Shown here in pieces: positions 1 through 12,041 of a stretch of DNA of 64,000 nucleotides. The DNA lies in contig CM037879.1 of the NCBI GenBank assembly GCA_021292165.1, positions 119,415,473 to 119,479,472 on the forward strand. The letters are read 5' to 3'. The notes beneath the pieces were generated by a model. That model saw nothing but the letters and a program-made list of their open reading frames with translations, did no database searches and was not told where the DNA came from. The translations under genes and the position numbers were made by a program. This DNA comes from Shinisaurus crocodilurus. Its lineage: Eukaryota > Chordata > Lepidosauria > Squamata > Shinisauridae. Position 1 is the stretch's first letter, and each line of letters starts with the position of its first letter.

Positions 1-869
1 AATGTTTGAAGCTGAATATATTGTAAATCTTTTTGATGGAGGGATCTTAAACATTTGCTACATTTATGTATAGGCATTTTTGCCATCCAGCTGTTCTGGC
101 TTGACAAACTGCTCTAAAGGTTTTTTAACACTTTCAGCTGCCTTTATCTCCAACATAATAGACAGGTATGGATTAAAAGTATCTGAAGAAAAAAAAAACC
201 CCTTCATATTTTACTCTAGATCTTAGGTATGAATAGGGTAGCTTGGGTATGTCTGTTGCTAGCATTCAGACATAATTTCTGCAAAGCATCAACAGTATAC
301 TGTAGGAATTTGTGTGCAACTTCCCAATTTCTGAAACAGAAATGTCTAGTTATCCTTCTTAAACTCCTTGAGGACAGCCCTAGGTGAGAAAGCTGATGTG
401 AACGTGCATGGCACAGATCATGCAAAATCCTTCATTATGATACATTTTGGAAACTTCATGGGAAAGTATCAGTTGACACTATGGTTTGGACACTGCAGGG
501 CAGAGTTGGGGAAGAATGTATTGCCAAGGTTTTGGAGACCAGCTCCAACTCTGTGCATCTTTTGCTTTCTTCTTCTTTTTTAAATTTTATTTAGCTATTG
601 CATTTCAGGCATCTCTAATCTGCTGTGAAGAAAACCTTCAGTGGGTTGGAAATGCTGTCACCAACAGACAGATATTTTTGAGTATGGGGTTGGATTTATG
701 AGACAGAGATGAATTAGAATAAAATGTAGCTCCTGGTAATGATTCCAAAGGGATGTTGTGTTTTCAAGTTTCTAGAGAAGACAGCACAGAACCCTATCCT
801 GTAGCGCCTGAGCACATATTTCCAGAAGGTGGTGCCATGGAGCTGAAAGGCTGTTTCCGGAAAGCTGTA
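1..869. other. Unassigned AT-rich DNA
   Basis: I see no exon, RNA gene or recognisable repeat here. The short open frames have no family resemblance that I can name. The L2 element that follows has a 5'-truncated start whose exact edge, about 860-885, is uncertain. Confidence 0.5.
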
Positions 870-1798
870 GGCTTTGAGGACTCAGATGCCTGGAGGCAGT
901 GGCTGGCTGGATGGGAAGGAACATGCTGAAACTGAATCCCAACAAGACCGAGGTACTTCTGGTGGGGGACAAGGGGAGGTTAGGGGATGTTGACCTGGTG
1001 CTGAATGGGGTACATCTCCCCCTGAAGGACCAGGTCCGCAGCTTGGGGGTCATTCTAGACTCCCAGCTGTCCATGGAGGCTCAGGTGGCAGCTGTGAGCT
1101 GGGCGGCGCTGTATCAACTCCATCTGATACGGCAGCTGTGCCCCTACCTTCCTAATCACCTGCTCCCATCAGTGGTTCATGCCTTGGTCTCCTCTCGCCT
1201 AGACTACTGTAATGCACTCTACGTGGGGTTACCCTTGAAGACGGTTCGGAAGCTACAGCTGGTACAGAACGCGGCGGCTCGCCTGGTTAAAGGCAGCCGC
1301 CGGCGGGATCACATCATGCCAGTGCTGAAGGATTTGCACTGGCTACCAGTTGCTTGCCGAGCCGAATTCAAGGTGTTGGTTTTGACCTTTAAAACCCTAT
1401 ACGGCTCCGGTCCAGTCTATCTCAAGGAGCGTCTCCAGCAACACCAGTTGGGCCGCTCAACAAGATCTGCCGCGGATGGCCTTCTTCTTGTCCCTTCAGC
1501 TAGAGCAGCTAGACTGGTGGGGACGAGGAAGAGGGCCTTTTCTGTGGTGGCCCCCGTACTGTGGAACTCTCTCCCGAGTAACCTCCGCCATGCCCCCTCT
1601 GCTGAGCTTCCGTCGCTCGTTAAAAACTTGGTTGTTCAGGCGGGAATATGGGGTGGGTTAAGATTTTAAAATTTTTGTATTGTTTTAAATGTATTTTATT
1701 GTTTTTATTCTATGTACATCGCCCAGGGTGGCCGGTTGCTGGCCAGATGGGCGATAAATAAATATAAAAATATAAATAATAATAATACTTCATCAAAA
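870..1798 (+). mobile_element. L2-clade LINE, 5'-truncated 3' end (subfamily A, copy 1)
   Basis: This is the last part of an L2-type non-LTR retrotransposon: the C-terminal part of the reverse-transcriptase protein, a short 3' UTR, and an AT-rich tail of ATAAATA and AAT repeats ending near 1798. The UTR carries a short hairpin-like motif (GCCCAGGGTGGCCGG, then CCAGATGGGCGATAAATAA) that recurs almost unchanged at 55320-55365, so both copies belong to one young subfamily. The tail on minus strand at 30003-30047 matches the same end. The truncated 5' end is typical of target-primed reverse transcription. Confidence 0.92.
899..1669 (+). pseudogene. L2 ORF2 C-terminal fragment (broken reverse transcriptase)
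   Basis: The frame starts just after the reverse-transcriptase palm and shows the conserved L2 C-terminal blocks in order: KLNPNKTEVLLVG, LGVILDSQLSM, SRLDYCNALYVGLP, LQLVQNAAARLVKG, LHWLPV, FKTLYGSGPVYLKERL and APVLWNSLPSNLRHAP. The catalytic YADD box lies upstream and is absent because of the 5' truncation, so the protein cannot be active. Near 1598 this copy lacks two bases that are present in the 55-kb copy (CCTCTGCTG against CCTCTCTGCTG). This shifts the frame and replaces the normal FRRSLKTWLFRR end by an unrelated tail. The ATG at 899 is internal to the element and is not a biological start. Confidence 0.9.
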
Positions 1799-1989
1799 AA
1801 GGGTTTTTTTGCAGTAGTAATGCCCATCATGATGGCTTAAACCAGTATGTACCCATAGTGGATATCCATTTGGCACAATACTTCTGATACAGTACTACTC
1901 CAAGGCCATCTAGACTAGCATTGACATAGAGAATGTAAGGCTTACTTAGATCTGAAAAAACAAGCATAGAATCATGAGTCAAGCACTGT

Positions 1990-2315
1990 ATGAGAACATA
2001 AGGAAATCTCTGCTGGATTAGACCAAAGGGCTATCTAGTCCAGCATTCTGTTTTCCACAGTGGCCAACCAGATCCCTATGAAAATCCCATAAGCAGGACA
2101 CAAGGGCAATAGCCCTCTCCCTCTGTTGTTTGCTATCTGATATCTAGAGTCATGGTGCTTCTGATCCTGGAAGTGGCATGTAGCCACCATTACTAGTAGC
2201 CACAGATAGCCTTAGTGTCCATGAATTTCTCTAATCCCCTTTTAAAGCCATCTAAGTTGGTGGCCAACACATATTGTGGTAGCAAATTTGATAGTTTAAC
2301 TATGTGCTGTGTGCA
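1990..2315 (-). mobile_element. CR1-like LINE 3' fragment
   Basis: Read on the minus strand, this matches the shared layout of copies at 5911-6255 and 61470-61972: end of the coding region (TAGTTTAACTATG, a GGATGGCTTTAAAAG-like block), then a 3' UTR running through a TGGCCACTGTG-like block to a CTGGACTAGATGG-like block and TTATGTTCT. The block near 2030 (CTATCTAGTCCAGCATTCTG) is its complement. It is degenerate and 5'-truncated. Confidence 0.8.
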
Positions 2316-3695
2316 TAATGATATTATAGAAAGCATCTCTCATGGACCAGGACCCCAAACCCTTGTCCTCAGAGCATTATGACCCTTTGTCCTCAGAAGA
2401 TCCTGACACCTTGACCTCTGGTGAGGCTCCTCAGAACCTAGTTCCTCAGAAAGATCCAAGGGGGTCTACTCCCGTGTCCAGAGGAGGTTGCCTTGCCATC
2501 CTCGCACTCTGAGGACTTTGGCCATGAGGATGCTTGCATGCCACAGCCTCCCCCATGTCGTTGCAGCTTGAGGCTGATAAAACAGGCCAGGCCTGTAAGA
2601 GACAAAGCCTCAGTCAGTGCAGCACCAGAGCCAGCCAACCTAAATGCAGATAACTAAAGGCTCAGTCTTGATCTGCTCCTTGTTGGAGAACAACATACAA
2701 ACAACCTGGTTTGGCTTCCAGCACCAGGTGGAGCTTTCTGTGGTGAAGATATTTTCCCATCTTGAGAAACCTGACTTAACCTGAACCTTGCTCAAAATCT
2801 GATCCACAGCAGTTCCCTGCAACCCAGGCTACAACGCAGGTCATTGGCAGAACCCACAACCTGAAATGTTATTGCATCTTCATTTTCCTTGGTTGAAGCA
2901 TCTCCAAAAGGCACTTCCCAGGTAATGCCTGGGATGGGTATTGGAAGCTTACCTTTCTTATCCTTGAGGACATAGCTTTGAGTTACGGCATGCTGTGTAC
3001 AAACAATGCAACAGTATCCTATGACAAATTTCCTGCAGTAGGCACAGAAATCAAAACATGTTTGGAGGGGTCTTGAAAGCCTCCCCCCCCAGCCCCTAAA
3101 ACTCTACCTTTTGTTTATTTGCACATTTCCCCCCATGGTTATTTACAGCCATTATTCCCTGATCTGTTGCTGCCTCTGCACCATTTATTTTCCCACTGAA
3201 TTGGTGGGCGTATCTTTCTCCTTGATCTCCTATGATCTCAGGCCATCAGGGATCTTATACAGAAGCTGACAGTGTTGGTGAGGGTAAATAAGGCCAGTTA
3301 CCTTCTCGCAGAATGGGGGAGGTGGAGGAAAGCATTCCAGTGGTGAGGCAGCTGACATTTTGTAGTTTGTTCTGCTGTGCTGAGACATTTTTAGCTCACA
3401 GCAAAAATAGGGAGAGCTGGCCTGGTTGCCATGGCAACAACTCTGGCCCCCAAAAGAAGCCCTTTTCCAGCACTCCCCTATTTTATTTTATTTTTTAAAT
3501 ATATCACAAAAATGGACCCACTTTTAAGGGTCATGAAAATGTTTGTAAAAGTCACATCTTTCTTCCCTGCCCCTCCCCACCCGCACCCTGCTGCTCCTTT
3601 TTGGTTTGGTGGTGCTACTGCTTTCTGCCTCAAACATAACACTTTGCCTTTCATGCATGCCACGCCTGAAAGCCTCCAGATGTGGCTGACATTTT
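2316..3695. other. Unassigned sequence
   Basis: No gene is supported. The part 2340-2640 is richer in GC, with repeated GTCCTCAGA words (2363, 2388 and variants), and could be a decayed transposon coding segment. I could not place it. The rest is plain AT-rich DNA with homopolymer runs of C near 3083. Confidence 0.4.
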
Positions 3696-4122
3696 AGCCC
3701 TGTTCAGGCAGTTGCCTGAACGCATGAGTGATTAAAGTGGATGGAGGGTCAGAGCTGTGCACACTGGCCCCAGCCAGCACCTACATCTCTGTAGGTGGCC
3801 TACATGCTGGCCCTGCCTCCTCAGTTCAGACCTTGCTGTGTTGAACTGGCAAGGTCTGAAAGGGATCGCTACTTGTGTTCGTGTGAACTCTCCATGTGAT
3901 CGGGACCCATGGTCTGCATTCACGCGGAGAGTTCTACTCGCAATCGCTTGAACATGAGCAGAACTCCCTTTCAGACCTTGATGATGATTCAACATGGCAA
4001 GGTCTGGAATGAAGTGGGGGGCAGCGTGCCCTGAGACGTGGGCAATGGGGCCAGAGTGCTCAGTCCCGATTTTTGACCCACTTGAAGCCCTCACGTGTTC
4101 AGGCAAACACCTGAAGAGGGCT
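3696..4122. mobile_element. Inverted-repeat DNA element (MITE-like), 427 bp
   Basis: The two ends are inverted copies: AGCCCTGTTCAGGCAGTTGC at the left, and at the right the complement of AGCCCTCTTCAGGTGTTTGC. The similarity continues inward (TGCCTGAAC, then GTGAG or ATGAG). A second internal inverted pair uses CAGACCTTGC and GCAAGGTCTG words (3828-3862 and 3975-4012). There is no open frame of note, so it is non-autonomous. The flanks allow a TTT target duplication, which is weak evidence. Confidence 0.75.
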
Positions 4123-5910
4123 TTTGTGCCAGCATAGGTAGGTTTCTGCCTTTGGACCAGAACACCCCTCAGCCATCATGCAGTTTAGCTGTGAAGACAC
4201 ACTAGAGTCATCCCACACCCTCATAATCAACCATACTACATTTCTTTTCTTTCTTTCTTTTTGTTAAAGAGTACTAAATATTCAATAATGTTGTGATATA
4301 GGCTAACCTTTTACTCTATAGCTTTTTCAGATGCCTATGGAAGGTTTTTTGTTTTGTTTTTTAAATCATCCTTGGGGTGAGGGAGCGGGACATCCTTTCA
4401 AGAATCAAGTTGAGCCATGCTACAGTTGTGCACATCTTGTGAATATTTTAAATCATTGGTCTGTCCCAGTGTGATGCCCTTCTTCCTTGATCCACATTTG
4501 GCAGGCAGCCCCTTTGTACTGACCTGCTGGATGTTGATTCCTTACATGGTTCCTGATAATCATACCTGCCTTGTTCTGGTGAAAAAGACCTCGTTGCCTT
4601 CTATTATAATCTTTAATATAAAACATATGCTTAACTGCTTTGATTGACCCAGGATGGGAATGAATTGCACCATCCTAGATCTACCCTTTTAGCCCTCTTA
4701 CACAAACAGGCATTGTTTAACATTCCCCATAGGAAATGTTCAAATGTCCCCTGACACTATTCACTGCATTCTGCAGATGCATTCAGCTGTATTGTTTTTA
4801 AACCTTGGCATATTCTTGTAGCGGAGCGAAAGGTACTGCTCCATTTACAAATGCATTACAAATCCAATTAAGGAGATGGAACAGCTGAAATTCTTTTCAC
4901 ATTGTGATCAAAACTAGGTTTGCTAAGCCATGTAATTTTTTTCCCTCAGCTAGTGTATAAGAATACAACCACTTCTATGTGTCAGAAAGCAAGCGTTACA
5001 CATGTTAGCCAATATATTCTTGGTAATTTGTTTTTCTTTCCTCATAGTCAAGTAGAAGCTATCAAGTAACTCCATGATAAATGTGGCTTAAGAACATCAA
5101 TCAAGGTATGAAGGATAATCAAACTTCAGGAATATTAACATCTGCCTATTTCTGTGAGCCTCTTCATATTTGTTGAAAATGTATTCACATATATGGACAT
5201 AAAATGACCTAAGTAGTTATGAATCACTTACACAGCATTTTTATAGTCCAATGCTAAGGGCCACTTTCATGCTCCTTTCCCTCACACATGTTCTTGAGAA
5301 GATTGCCAGGAAGCAGCTGGAAGATGTGCATCTATGTAATTTAAAGATGTCAGATGTATGTCTCAGATAACCACTGTCCCCCATGATAAACTGATTGCCT
5401 AAATGTGTGTGTGGTTGTTAAAGAGATCTGCATCTGACAGTTCTCAAGCTCCACAGATGTGCATCTTATGAGCACCTCCTAATGCATGTTAGAGAAACTT
5501 AACATTAAAAGGTGCCCTGTGATTTCTCTACTCCAGTAACAAGAATATCTCTAACCATTTACATGCCCTGCACTGGGGCCTGCATCCCTGCCTCTCAATC
5601 CAATTCTCTCTTCTCATCCCCAATTTTCTCCCAAAGATGGTACTGAACCAAAGATCTTACTGAATGTTTCTGCTCCCTACAGAACTCATTCCAGTTCCCC
5701 TATTCCTTTCCCTTCTGTCACCAAGGCCCATACATACACTTCCTTTCAGGAACCAAATGGGCACATTTCCCTTCATTTAGTGAATGGGCATATACCACCT
5801 GTAGTAAATATGTATTTGGGATGGGATGCTCCATGCTCAAATCTCAGTGTTATAAAGCATGACATGTAGCCAGTATTACAGGTAGCTTTGCTGTCACTAA
5901 TACTAGGGAT
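4123..5910. other. Unassigned AT-rich DNA
   Basis: Nothing is recognisable except short TTTC and T runs near 4243-4262. The codon-like frames are short and without motifs. Confidence 0.4.
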
Positions 5911-6255
5911 GGGCAAGTACTTCTTCACATAGGGAAGTACTTCTTCACACAGCACATAGTTAAACTATGGAATTCACTACCACAAGATGTAATGGTGGCC
6001 ATCAGCCTGGATGGCTTTAAAACGGGATTAAACAAAGTCATGGGGGACAGTTCTATCAATGGCTATATGCTGTCTCCAGGTTCAAAGGAAGTATGCCTCT
6101 GAATTACCAGTTCCAGGGAATCAGCAACAGAAGAGGGTTATTGCCCTCATGACCTGCTTGTGGGCTTCCCAGAAACATCTGGCTGACCACTGTGAGAAAC
6201 AGGATGCTGGACTAGATAGGCCTTTGGCCCAGTCCAGCACCTCTTATGTTCTTGC
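5911..6255 (+). mobile_element. CR1-like LINE 3' fragment
   Basis: This plus-strand copy carries the end of the CR1 coding region (AGTTAAACTATGGAATTCAC, then a block encoding a protein end like that of CR1) and the 3' UTR ending in CTGGACTAGATAGG and TTATGTTCTT. Its start contains a local tandem duplication of about 21 bp (AAGTACTTCTTCACA at 5916 and 5936). It is related to the copies at 1990-2315 and 61470-61972. Confidence 0.85.
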
Positions 6256-6919
6256 GTAACTTTTTAAAGTTTTAATGCACTTCTGCTGCAATTGCCACAT
6301 AGCACAAATCCACTTATCATCCCAAACTCATGCAGGTGTAGACTAATGCTATGTGAGAAGAAGACCCTGATCTTCCGTTTTTCACCTTCCTCTCTAAATA
6401 TAATTACATGGTGGGAAATGGATCACAAGCTCCACTTTTCAGATTTCTGAATTAGTTTTGCTGCTCTATTGGGAGGCGCATTTTCTGATGTGTAATCTGT
6501 TACCATTCCCAAGTTAATAACATCGCCTCTTTATCTTCGTTTATAATTAATTGATTATACTGGAGCACCATCCATCATAGATTCTTCCTCACCTACCTTT
6601 CAAAGATAAAATAGTAAATCAACTTTATAACCATAAAAATTGATCTGACTCCGTTACTGGATGTAATTTTAAAAAGAAAATAAAAACAAATAAATTGCTA
6701 GAAATTGTAACAAAATGGTTTTCAGTTGTTTTTAAAATATATATTGTCCAATCCGTTTTAAGAGTTTGTTGCCATGGTTATAATACTGTCCTGTCACAAA
6801 ATAATGTTATTCCAGACAACCCTCAGACATTTCACTCCTACATCCAATAGCGGTCTATATCACATATGCAGAGGCCTACTGCATACCTCTGTATGAGGAA
6901 CTCCATGGCTTCATACAAA
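6256..6919. other. Unassigned AT-rich DNA
   Basis: AT-rich sequence with no recognised repeat or exon. Confidence 0.4.
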
Positions 6920-7155
6920 GCCAGTGTGGTGTAGTGCTTAAGAGTGTTGGACTGGGACTCGGGAGATCCGGGTTCTAGTCCCCACTTGGCTATGAAGATC
7001 ACTGGGTGACTTTGGGCCAGTCACTGACTCTCAGCCTAACCTACCTCACAGGGTTGTTGTGAGGATAAAATGGAGAGGGGCAGGACGATTATGTAAGCCG
7101 CCTTGGATTCCTCACAGGAAAAAAAGGTGGGATATAAATATAATAAATGAATAAA
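6920..7155 (+). mobile_element. CORE-SINE (tRNA-derived head, MIR-like core, L2-like tail)
   Basis: The head is tRNA-like, with a box-B sequence GGTTCTAGTCC at about 6971. The core contains CTGGGTGACTTTGGGCCAGT and a CCTCACAGGGTTGTTGTGAG block, as in MIR and other CORE-SINEs. The tail (CGCCTTGGATT, GGTGGGATATAAATATAATAA) resembles an L2 3' end, which fits mobilisation by L2. It ends in AATAAATGAATAAA. Related copies lie at 42364-42457 and, on the minus strand, at 48977-49200. Confidence 0.9.
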
Positions 7156-7949
7156 ACAGATAAATACAGAGTTGTTACTGACTATAGAGCTGGTACTGTG
7201 GCATGTGCGGGAGGTGAAGAGATCCAAAGAAGCCACAGATGGTTTTTCCACTTTCCAAAATCCCATTTGGCATTCATAGGTAGCTCCTGGGCTAATGGAG
7301 AGTTGGCTCCAGCAATGTCTTTCTTCTGTATACTTTTCATGATTTATGATATTTACCATATGAAAACAGGTACACTTATTTTATACAATGTGGCAGATTA
7401 CTAGGGAAAGTAGGTGCCTCAGCATTCATGGCAGTGCCCATTTGAGAATCTGGAGCTCCTACCAATAATAACAGGCAACACTGAACTAGCTGCACCAAGA
7501 GTCTGGCTCAGTGTAAAACAGCATTACAGTAGGGCTGGCACGGCACTGAATATTGGTATTGTGGAGACTGGCTGTGGTGGGATCCCTTGAAAAAAAATAA
7601 TAATCAGGAGGATCCATGCCTAGAATCCATGTTTTTTGCACCATGACAGTGCTGGAAACAGCTGGGTCCAGGATTCTTACTGTGCAGTCTATAGACATCA
7701 AATGTAAGTGTTAATTTGATGGTGTTGTGTGTGTGTGGATTCTGTGTAAGATCATACTAATGCAAGAGGATCCATTTTAATTCTAATGGATCTGACTTTT
7801 GGCCAGACTCCATGGAAAAGCAAAGAGCCCTAAATTAACAAAGCAAACCAGGGACTGCAACCCCCACCCCCATTCAATGGGTGGGGAACCTGCCCTGTCA
7901 CTCACACACTCACTCCATCTTTCTACCGCACCCTTGACATAGGAATATG
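7156..7949. other. Unassigned sequence
   Basis: No gene or named repeat is supported. A short GT run occurs at 7722-7736. Confidence 0.4.
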
Positions 7950-8360
7950 TGATAGGAATGGAAAAGCCTCACCCACCCAGACCTTCATTTTTCAGCCCTC
8001 ACCTTCCTCAGCCTGGCTTTCCATGTCCACTCCCCCTTGCCCTGGCTGTTTCATTTTCTATCCATTTTTTTGTCAAATCAAGGCCTTCCATTCTCACTCA
8101 ATTTCCTCCAACACTAGCCTTCCCTTTCAGCTCTTCTCCCCACCTGCTCTGGCTGCTTCATATTCAATCCATTCCCACCCTTTCACCCTAGCATTCCATT
8201 TCAGCCCCCCCCACCTAATCCTGGCTGCTTCATTTTCAGTCAATTTTTTGTTCCACCTAGGCCTTCTATTTGCATCCCCCCACCCCCGGCTTCATTTTCA
8301 ATCTATTCTTTGCCCCTGCCTTCCATTTTCATTCCATTTTTCTTCTTTACCCTGGACTGT
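7950..8360. repeat. Pyrimidine-rich degenerate tandem array
   Basis: The plus strand is strongly C- and T-rich. It repeats a loose unit containing CTGGCTGCTTCATTTTCAATC and GCCTTCCATTTTCA (CTGGCTG at 8043, 8150 and 8221; GGCTTCATTTTCAATC at 8288). Unit length varies, roughly 65-105 bp. The long open frames over this stretch are low in complexity and I do not regard them as genes. Confidence 0.7.
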
Positions 8361-8977
8361 GCATGCTTCTTCTCTTGTCCTCACCAGTGTGTAGTTGCAG
8401 CCAGCAGAAGAAAAGCTCTTCTAAGTTCCAAGCAGAAAAGGTTTCTCTGCTCCACCTTTCCCCCCTCAAAAGTGAAATCAAAGCACTGCAGCAGCCTAGT
8501 CGATAGCCAAAACCAAACCACACCACACCCATCCACCCAGGCCAGGCACCAGAATGCTAGTTCAGTAGTCATGGTGAAGACCTTTTTGAATACCAATTGG
8601 TTAATGGGTTCCATAGGAATCCATTGACCAGGCCTGTCAGTCTTTCCTTCATTCCCCCTGATCGCCGCCTACTTCTTCATGCTACCGTCAACCATACAGA
8701 ACCTCCTATACTTTTAAGAGAGAGGGAAAAAAAAACTGTGTGTGAGAGAGTCTTAGCAGGGAGGGATTTGCCTGCTGATTTTCCACAAGGGCAAAACTGA
8801 GAATGACTAAGGAAAAGCTGACAGCCAGTGCCTCCCTCTGTAAGGAGGCAGACAGGAAAGGGCTGGCTGGGGGGGGGGGCAGCCTGAGCCTGGTGGGGTA
8901 GTGCCCCTTTCATCCTAATGGGCCAGCCTCCACTTTTGTTTTCACATTTAAATACTGTCAATCTGTATATTACTGAA
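8361..8977. other. Unassigned sequence
   Basis: Contains a run of G at 8868-8879 and otherwise unremarkable DNA. No gene is supported. Confidence 0.4.
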
Positions 8978-9117
8978 GGCGCAATCCTATGCATGTTTAG
9001 ATAGAAAAAAAGGCGTACAACTCCCAGCATGCCCCAGCCAGCATGGCTGGCTGGGGCATGCTGGGAGTTGTAGGCCTTTTTTTGTTTTGTTTGTCGAAAC
9101 ATGCATAGGATTGCGCC
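8978..9117. mobile_element. Palindromic foldback MITE, 140 bp
   Basis: The whole element is one imperfect palindrome. Its ends are GGCGCAATCCTATGCATGTT and the inverted copy. Its core is a nearly perfect hairpin around ACTCCCAGCATGCCCCAGCC. A diverged copy of the same design lies at 60016-60129. The shared terminal word CAATCCTATGCA is also seen at 44987-45072, which suggests a larger family of non-autonomous DNA elements. Confidence 0.85.
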
Positions 9118-9429
9118 CTAAGTGAATTATTCAAAGAAATCTAGCCTCTAGATTTAGAGTTTAAAATATGTACATCTGGAAGCAGAAGCAGGGACAGGCT
9201 TCCAGATGCATATGTCAGTGCACAAAAAGTAGTCATTGTCACATTACAAGATACACATCTTCACACATGAGTGTACATCTGGGCGTATGAAAGGGGAAAT
9301 GAGTTCCTAGGTTCCTTTCCTAGGTGGTACGGTAGTTTTTGCTATTCTTGTTCCCATAAAACAGTCCAGAGAATAATTTTTTTGACCATGTGAATTGAGA
9401 GGGCAGCAGGGTTTCAGGTTGCACAGCCT

Positions 9430-9530
9430 AAGAATGTAAGAAGAGCTGGGCAGGGGTAGACCAAAGGCCTATCTAGTCCAGCATTCTGTTCATGAGAGTG
9501 GCCATCCAGATGCCTACGGGAAGCCCACCA
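9430..9530 (-). mobile_element. CR1-like LINE 3' UTR fragment
   Basis: The minus strand shows the CR1 3' end seen at 6160-6255 (complement CTATCTAGTCCAGCATTCTG, then GTGGCCATCCAGATGCC). Only about 100 bp remains. Confidence 0.75.
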
Positions 9531-10048
9531 TAATTATAGCACCTTCTCTTCTTCAGACAGAAAGATATTCTGTGTCACTGGGAAGGTTCTTGCTACCGCA
9601 CCGGCACAGATGATCAAATAAATTGTATCATCTGAACCACTTTAGACAACATCTGTTCTTTCTTAAATAAAAATGTGAAATTTCCAATAGAGAGAAGCTT
9701 ATTTGGCAATTGTGTGTGTGTACAGCATATGGCCCTTATTTTAATATGTCTGTGCCCGACTGGTTTTAGTGTATTTTATTATTCAGCACCCATGCTCTCA
9801 TTTTGCAAAGTTAGGGGTGAGTGTCAATCCTTATGTACCATCCATTCACAAGAGAGAGGTATCATCAGGCTTGAGGGCACCTCAAGGTTTGCAGAAGGAC
9901 AAACATTCTTTAGGACAAATCCCTACAGGTGGGGGAAAGCCCATAACATAGCCCAATGAACATGCTCAGTAGCCATGGAACATTGAGTCCACTTGAGTAA
10001 AGAAAACTGGTGGAGGGGCAGCAGCGAATGGAGTGGTTGGTGAAGAGG
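9531..10048. other. Unassigned sequence
   Basis: No recognised feature. Short open frames on both strands lack motifs. Confidence 0.35.
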
Positions 10049-10050
10049 AG

Positions 10051-10078
10051 GGCATGGCCATGGCCATGGCCATGGCCA
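10051..10078. repeat. (GGCCAT)n hexanucleotide repeat
   Basis: About four and a half copies of GGCCAT. Each copy is itself palindromic. Confidence 0.95.
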
Positions 10079-10699
10079 CCTTGAGGCTTCAAAATGCTGC
10101 TGATCGGCTGGCAGGCAGGTGCACAAGAGAGGCTAGCTGAGAGACTAGATTAGAAGTACAGAAGGGCTAAGGAGAAGAGTGAAAGATGGGCTGATATAAC
10201 TCTTGTCTCTCCCCCCCCCGCCATTTTCCATTGGTCAATTTCACTCCTTCTTTTTCCTCCTCCAAGAGAAACAAGCAAAAGAGGATGGAGGATGATACAC
10301 ATAAATCATGCTGAGAAGCTTTTTTTCAATGTCCCCAGGTATGGAAATAAGGGTTGCCTATAGAAATCAATAGAGAAATCCAAGGTTTTGATGTACCTAG
10401 GACTGGGCACCAGTGTGTCCAAACCCCAACCCTCCCTCCAAATGGTAGCAGCAAAGAGAAGAGTTCCCTGTGCTCTCTAAACCACTTCTTACTTATTTAT
10501 TGAAGCACCTAAGAAAATAGCCCCACTAATGCAAATTCCAAAACACATGCAGTTCATTGTCTCCATATTATAGGTTGGAAGGGGTGTATCTCGGAAAGAG
10601 TGACTAATGAAGCATAGCATTTCAGTGTAGCTTACTCTGAATATTGCAGGTCAGGCTTTCAATGGTTATTTAGTGTTGTCCAGAGTGTTTAGTGTTGTC

Positions 10700-10985
10700 C
10701 AGAGATATTAAACCCGTAGTGCAGATTGGGGGTTGGGCTGAAGCTGAGAGAGTAGTTTACAAAAACCCTGCAGTGCTTTCCATTGCTTTTATCTCCATAT
10801 TGCACGGTGGCCTGAAAGAGTAGTATGCAACAACTCTGCAGTGCAGTTCACTGTTATACCCTATTCTAGTTTTCAGGGACTCTGTTGAGAGAGAGAGAGA
10901 GAGAGAGTAGCTTACTACAGCCCTGCAATGTACCCCACTGTTAATATTGTATGTCACTGCTAATATTGTAGGCTGAGACTGGTGT
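10700..10985. repeat. Degenerate tandem repeat with a (GA)n core
   Basis: A unit resembling GAGAGTAGCTTACTACAGCC, then CTGCAGTG and CCACTGTTA, recurs near 10748, 10817 and 10903, with a spacing of roughly 70-86 bp. A GA run lies at 10886-10907. A short direct duplication (TTTAGTGTTGTCCAGAG) lies just before it at about 10669-10704. The array is old and diverged. Confidence 0.6.
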
Positions 10986-12041
10986 GGATTCCAGGTCAAA
11001 TCCCCTCCTGCAAATACCTTTCAGGCTGCAGCAAAGGTCAATATTACTTTCTCAGACCTTTTCCCAGGCCAAACCCAGGACTCAATCACATGCAGAGGCC
11101 CCATGCTCCATTGAGTGGCATGTGGACTAGATGCAATTTAAATGCTCAAAATAAATAAATACATAAATAATTTTTGCACATGAGGTATGACCCAAATTAG
11201 AGCTATGCTAACTTTGAGCCCCTGCAATCATAGGCTCAGGTGAAACATGTGACTCCAGGGATACACTGCAACATTTCGTTGTGGGGCACAACTTGTCTCT
11301 CTATATTGTTGATATATTGTTGAACTTATTTGTTCAACGTGATATTTTATCCGGGCCGTTTGCAGGAGAAGCAGAGCATCCTTCCCCTCTACCACACACA
11401 CAGATGATGCAACTTATGAGTTGGCCCTTCATGGGAACGCCTGTTTCTCTGTGATTTCTTATCCCATTTTTGAGGGAGAGCAACTACACAAATGAACTGT
11501 TGCATAATCAGGTGCTAAAGTGGAACTTCAAGCTCTTACGTAATGTCATCCGTGTGGTGGATGGGAGGCATGGTGCACAGAGCTTCCACCTTGTGAAGAC
11601 CCCAAGTAATCAATGAACTGGGGCTTTGTTTTAATGCCAGGGAGAATGAATAAACATTGCATCTTGAAAAGAAGAAATAGAAAATGGGAGATCAAGCTTT
11701 AGGATGACATGAAAGCCACCGATCTATGATAATTGAGCTGCGTTTTGCTTTGGCAGAGGAACAAAGAACAATTTTGACTTTCATAGGATTATCAGGGAAG
11801 AGAACTCATTGTTTCTGTTATACAGTTTTGCAATACATTGTTAGCAAATTCAATGCCCATTTCTTTTTTCTTTGGAAGTTTTACAAGTTTTATCTCACAC
11901 AATATAATCATTTATGAAAAGAATCACTAAAAGACCTGTCCTTGATATTTCAGAATGCTAGACAAAATTTGAATGAGTTTGTTAACTTTGAATGAGTTTA
12001 TGCTGAGGTAAGGGCAGGATAACACTAACGTAAGTACTACA
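10986..12041. other. Unassigned AT-rich DNA
   Basis: No gene, RNA or named repeat is recognised. Confidence 0.4.

Noticed and set aside
6920..6995. tRNA-like sequence with box B as a tRNA gene
   Set aside because: The cloverleaf does not close, and the head is followed by a MIR-like core and an L2-like tail, so it is a SINE. The same applies at 45189-45385.
7950..8400. Proline- and phenylalanine-rich frames of up to 123 codons
   Set aside because: They arise from a pyrimidine-rich degenerate tandem array.
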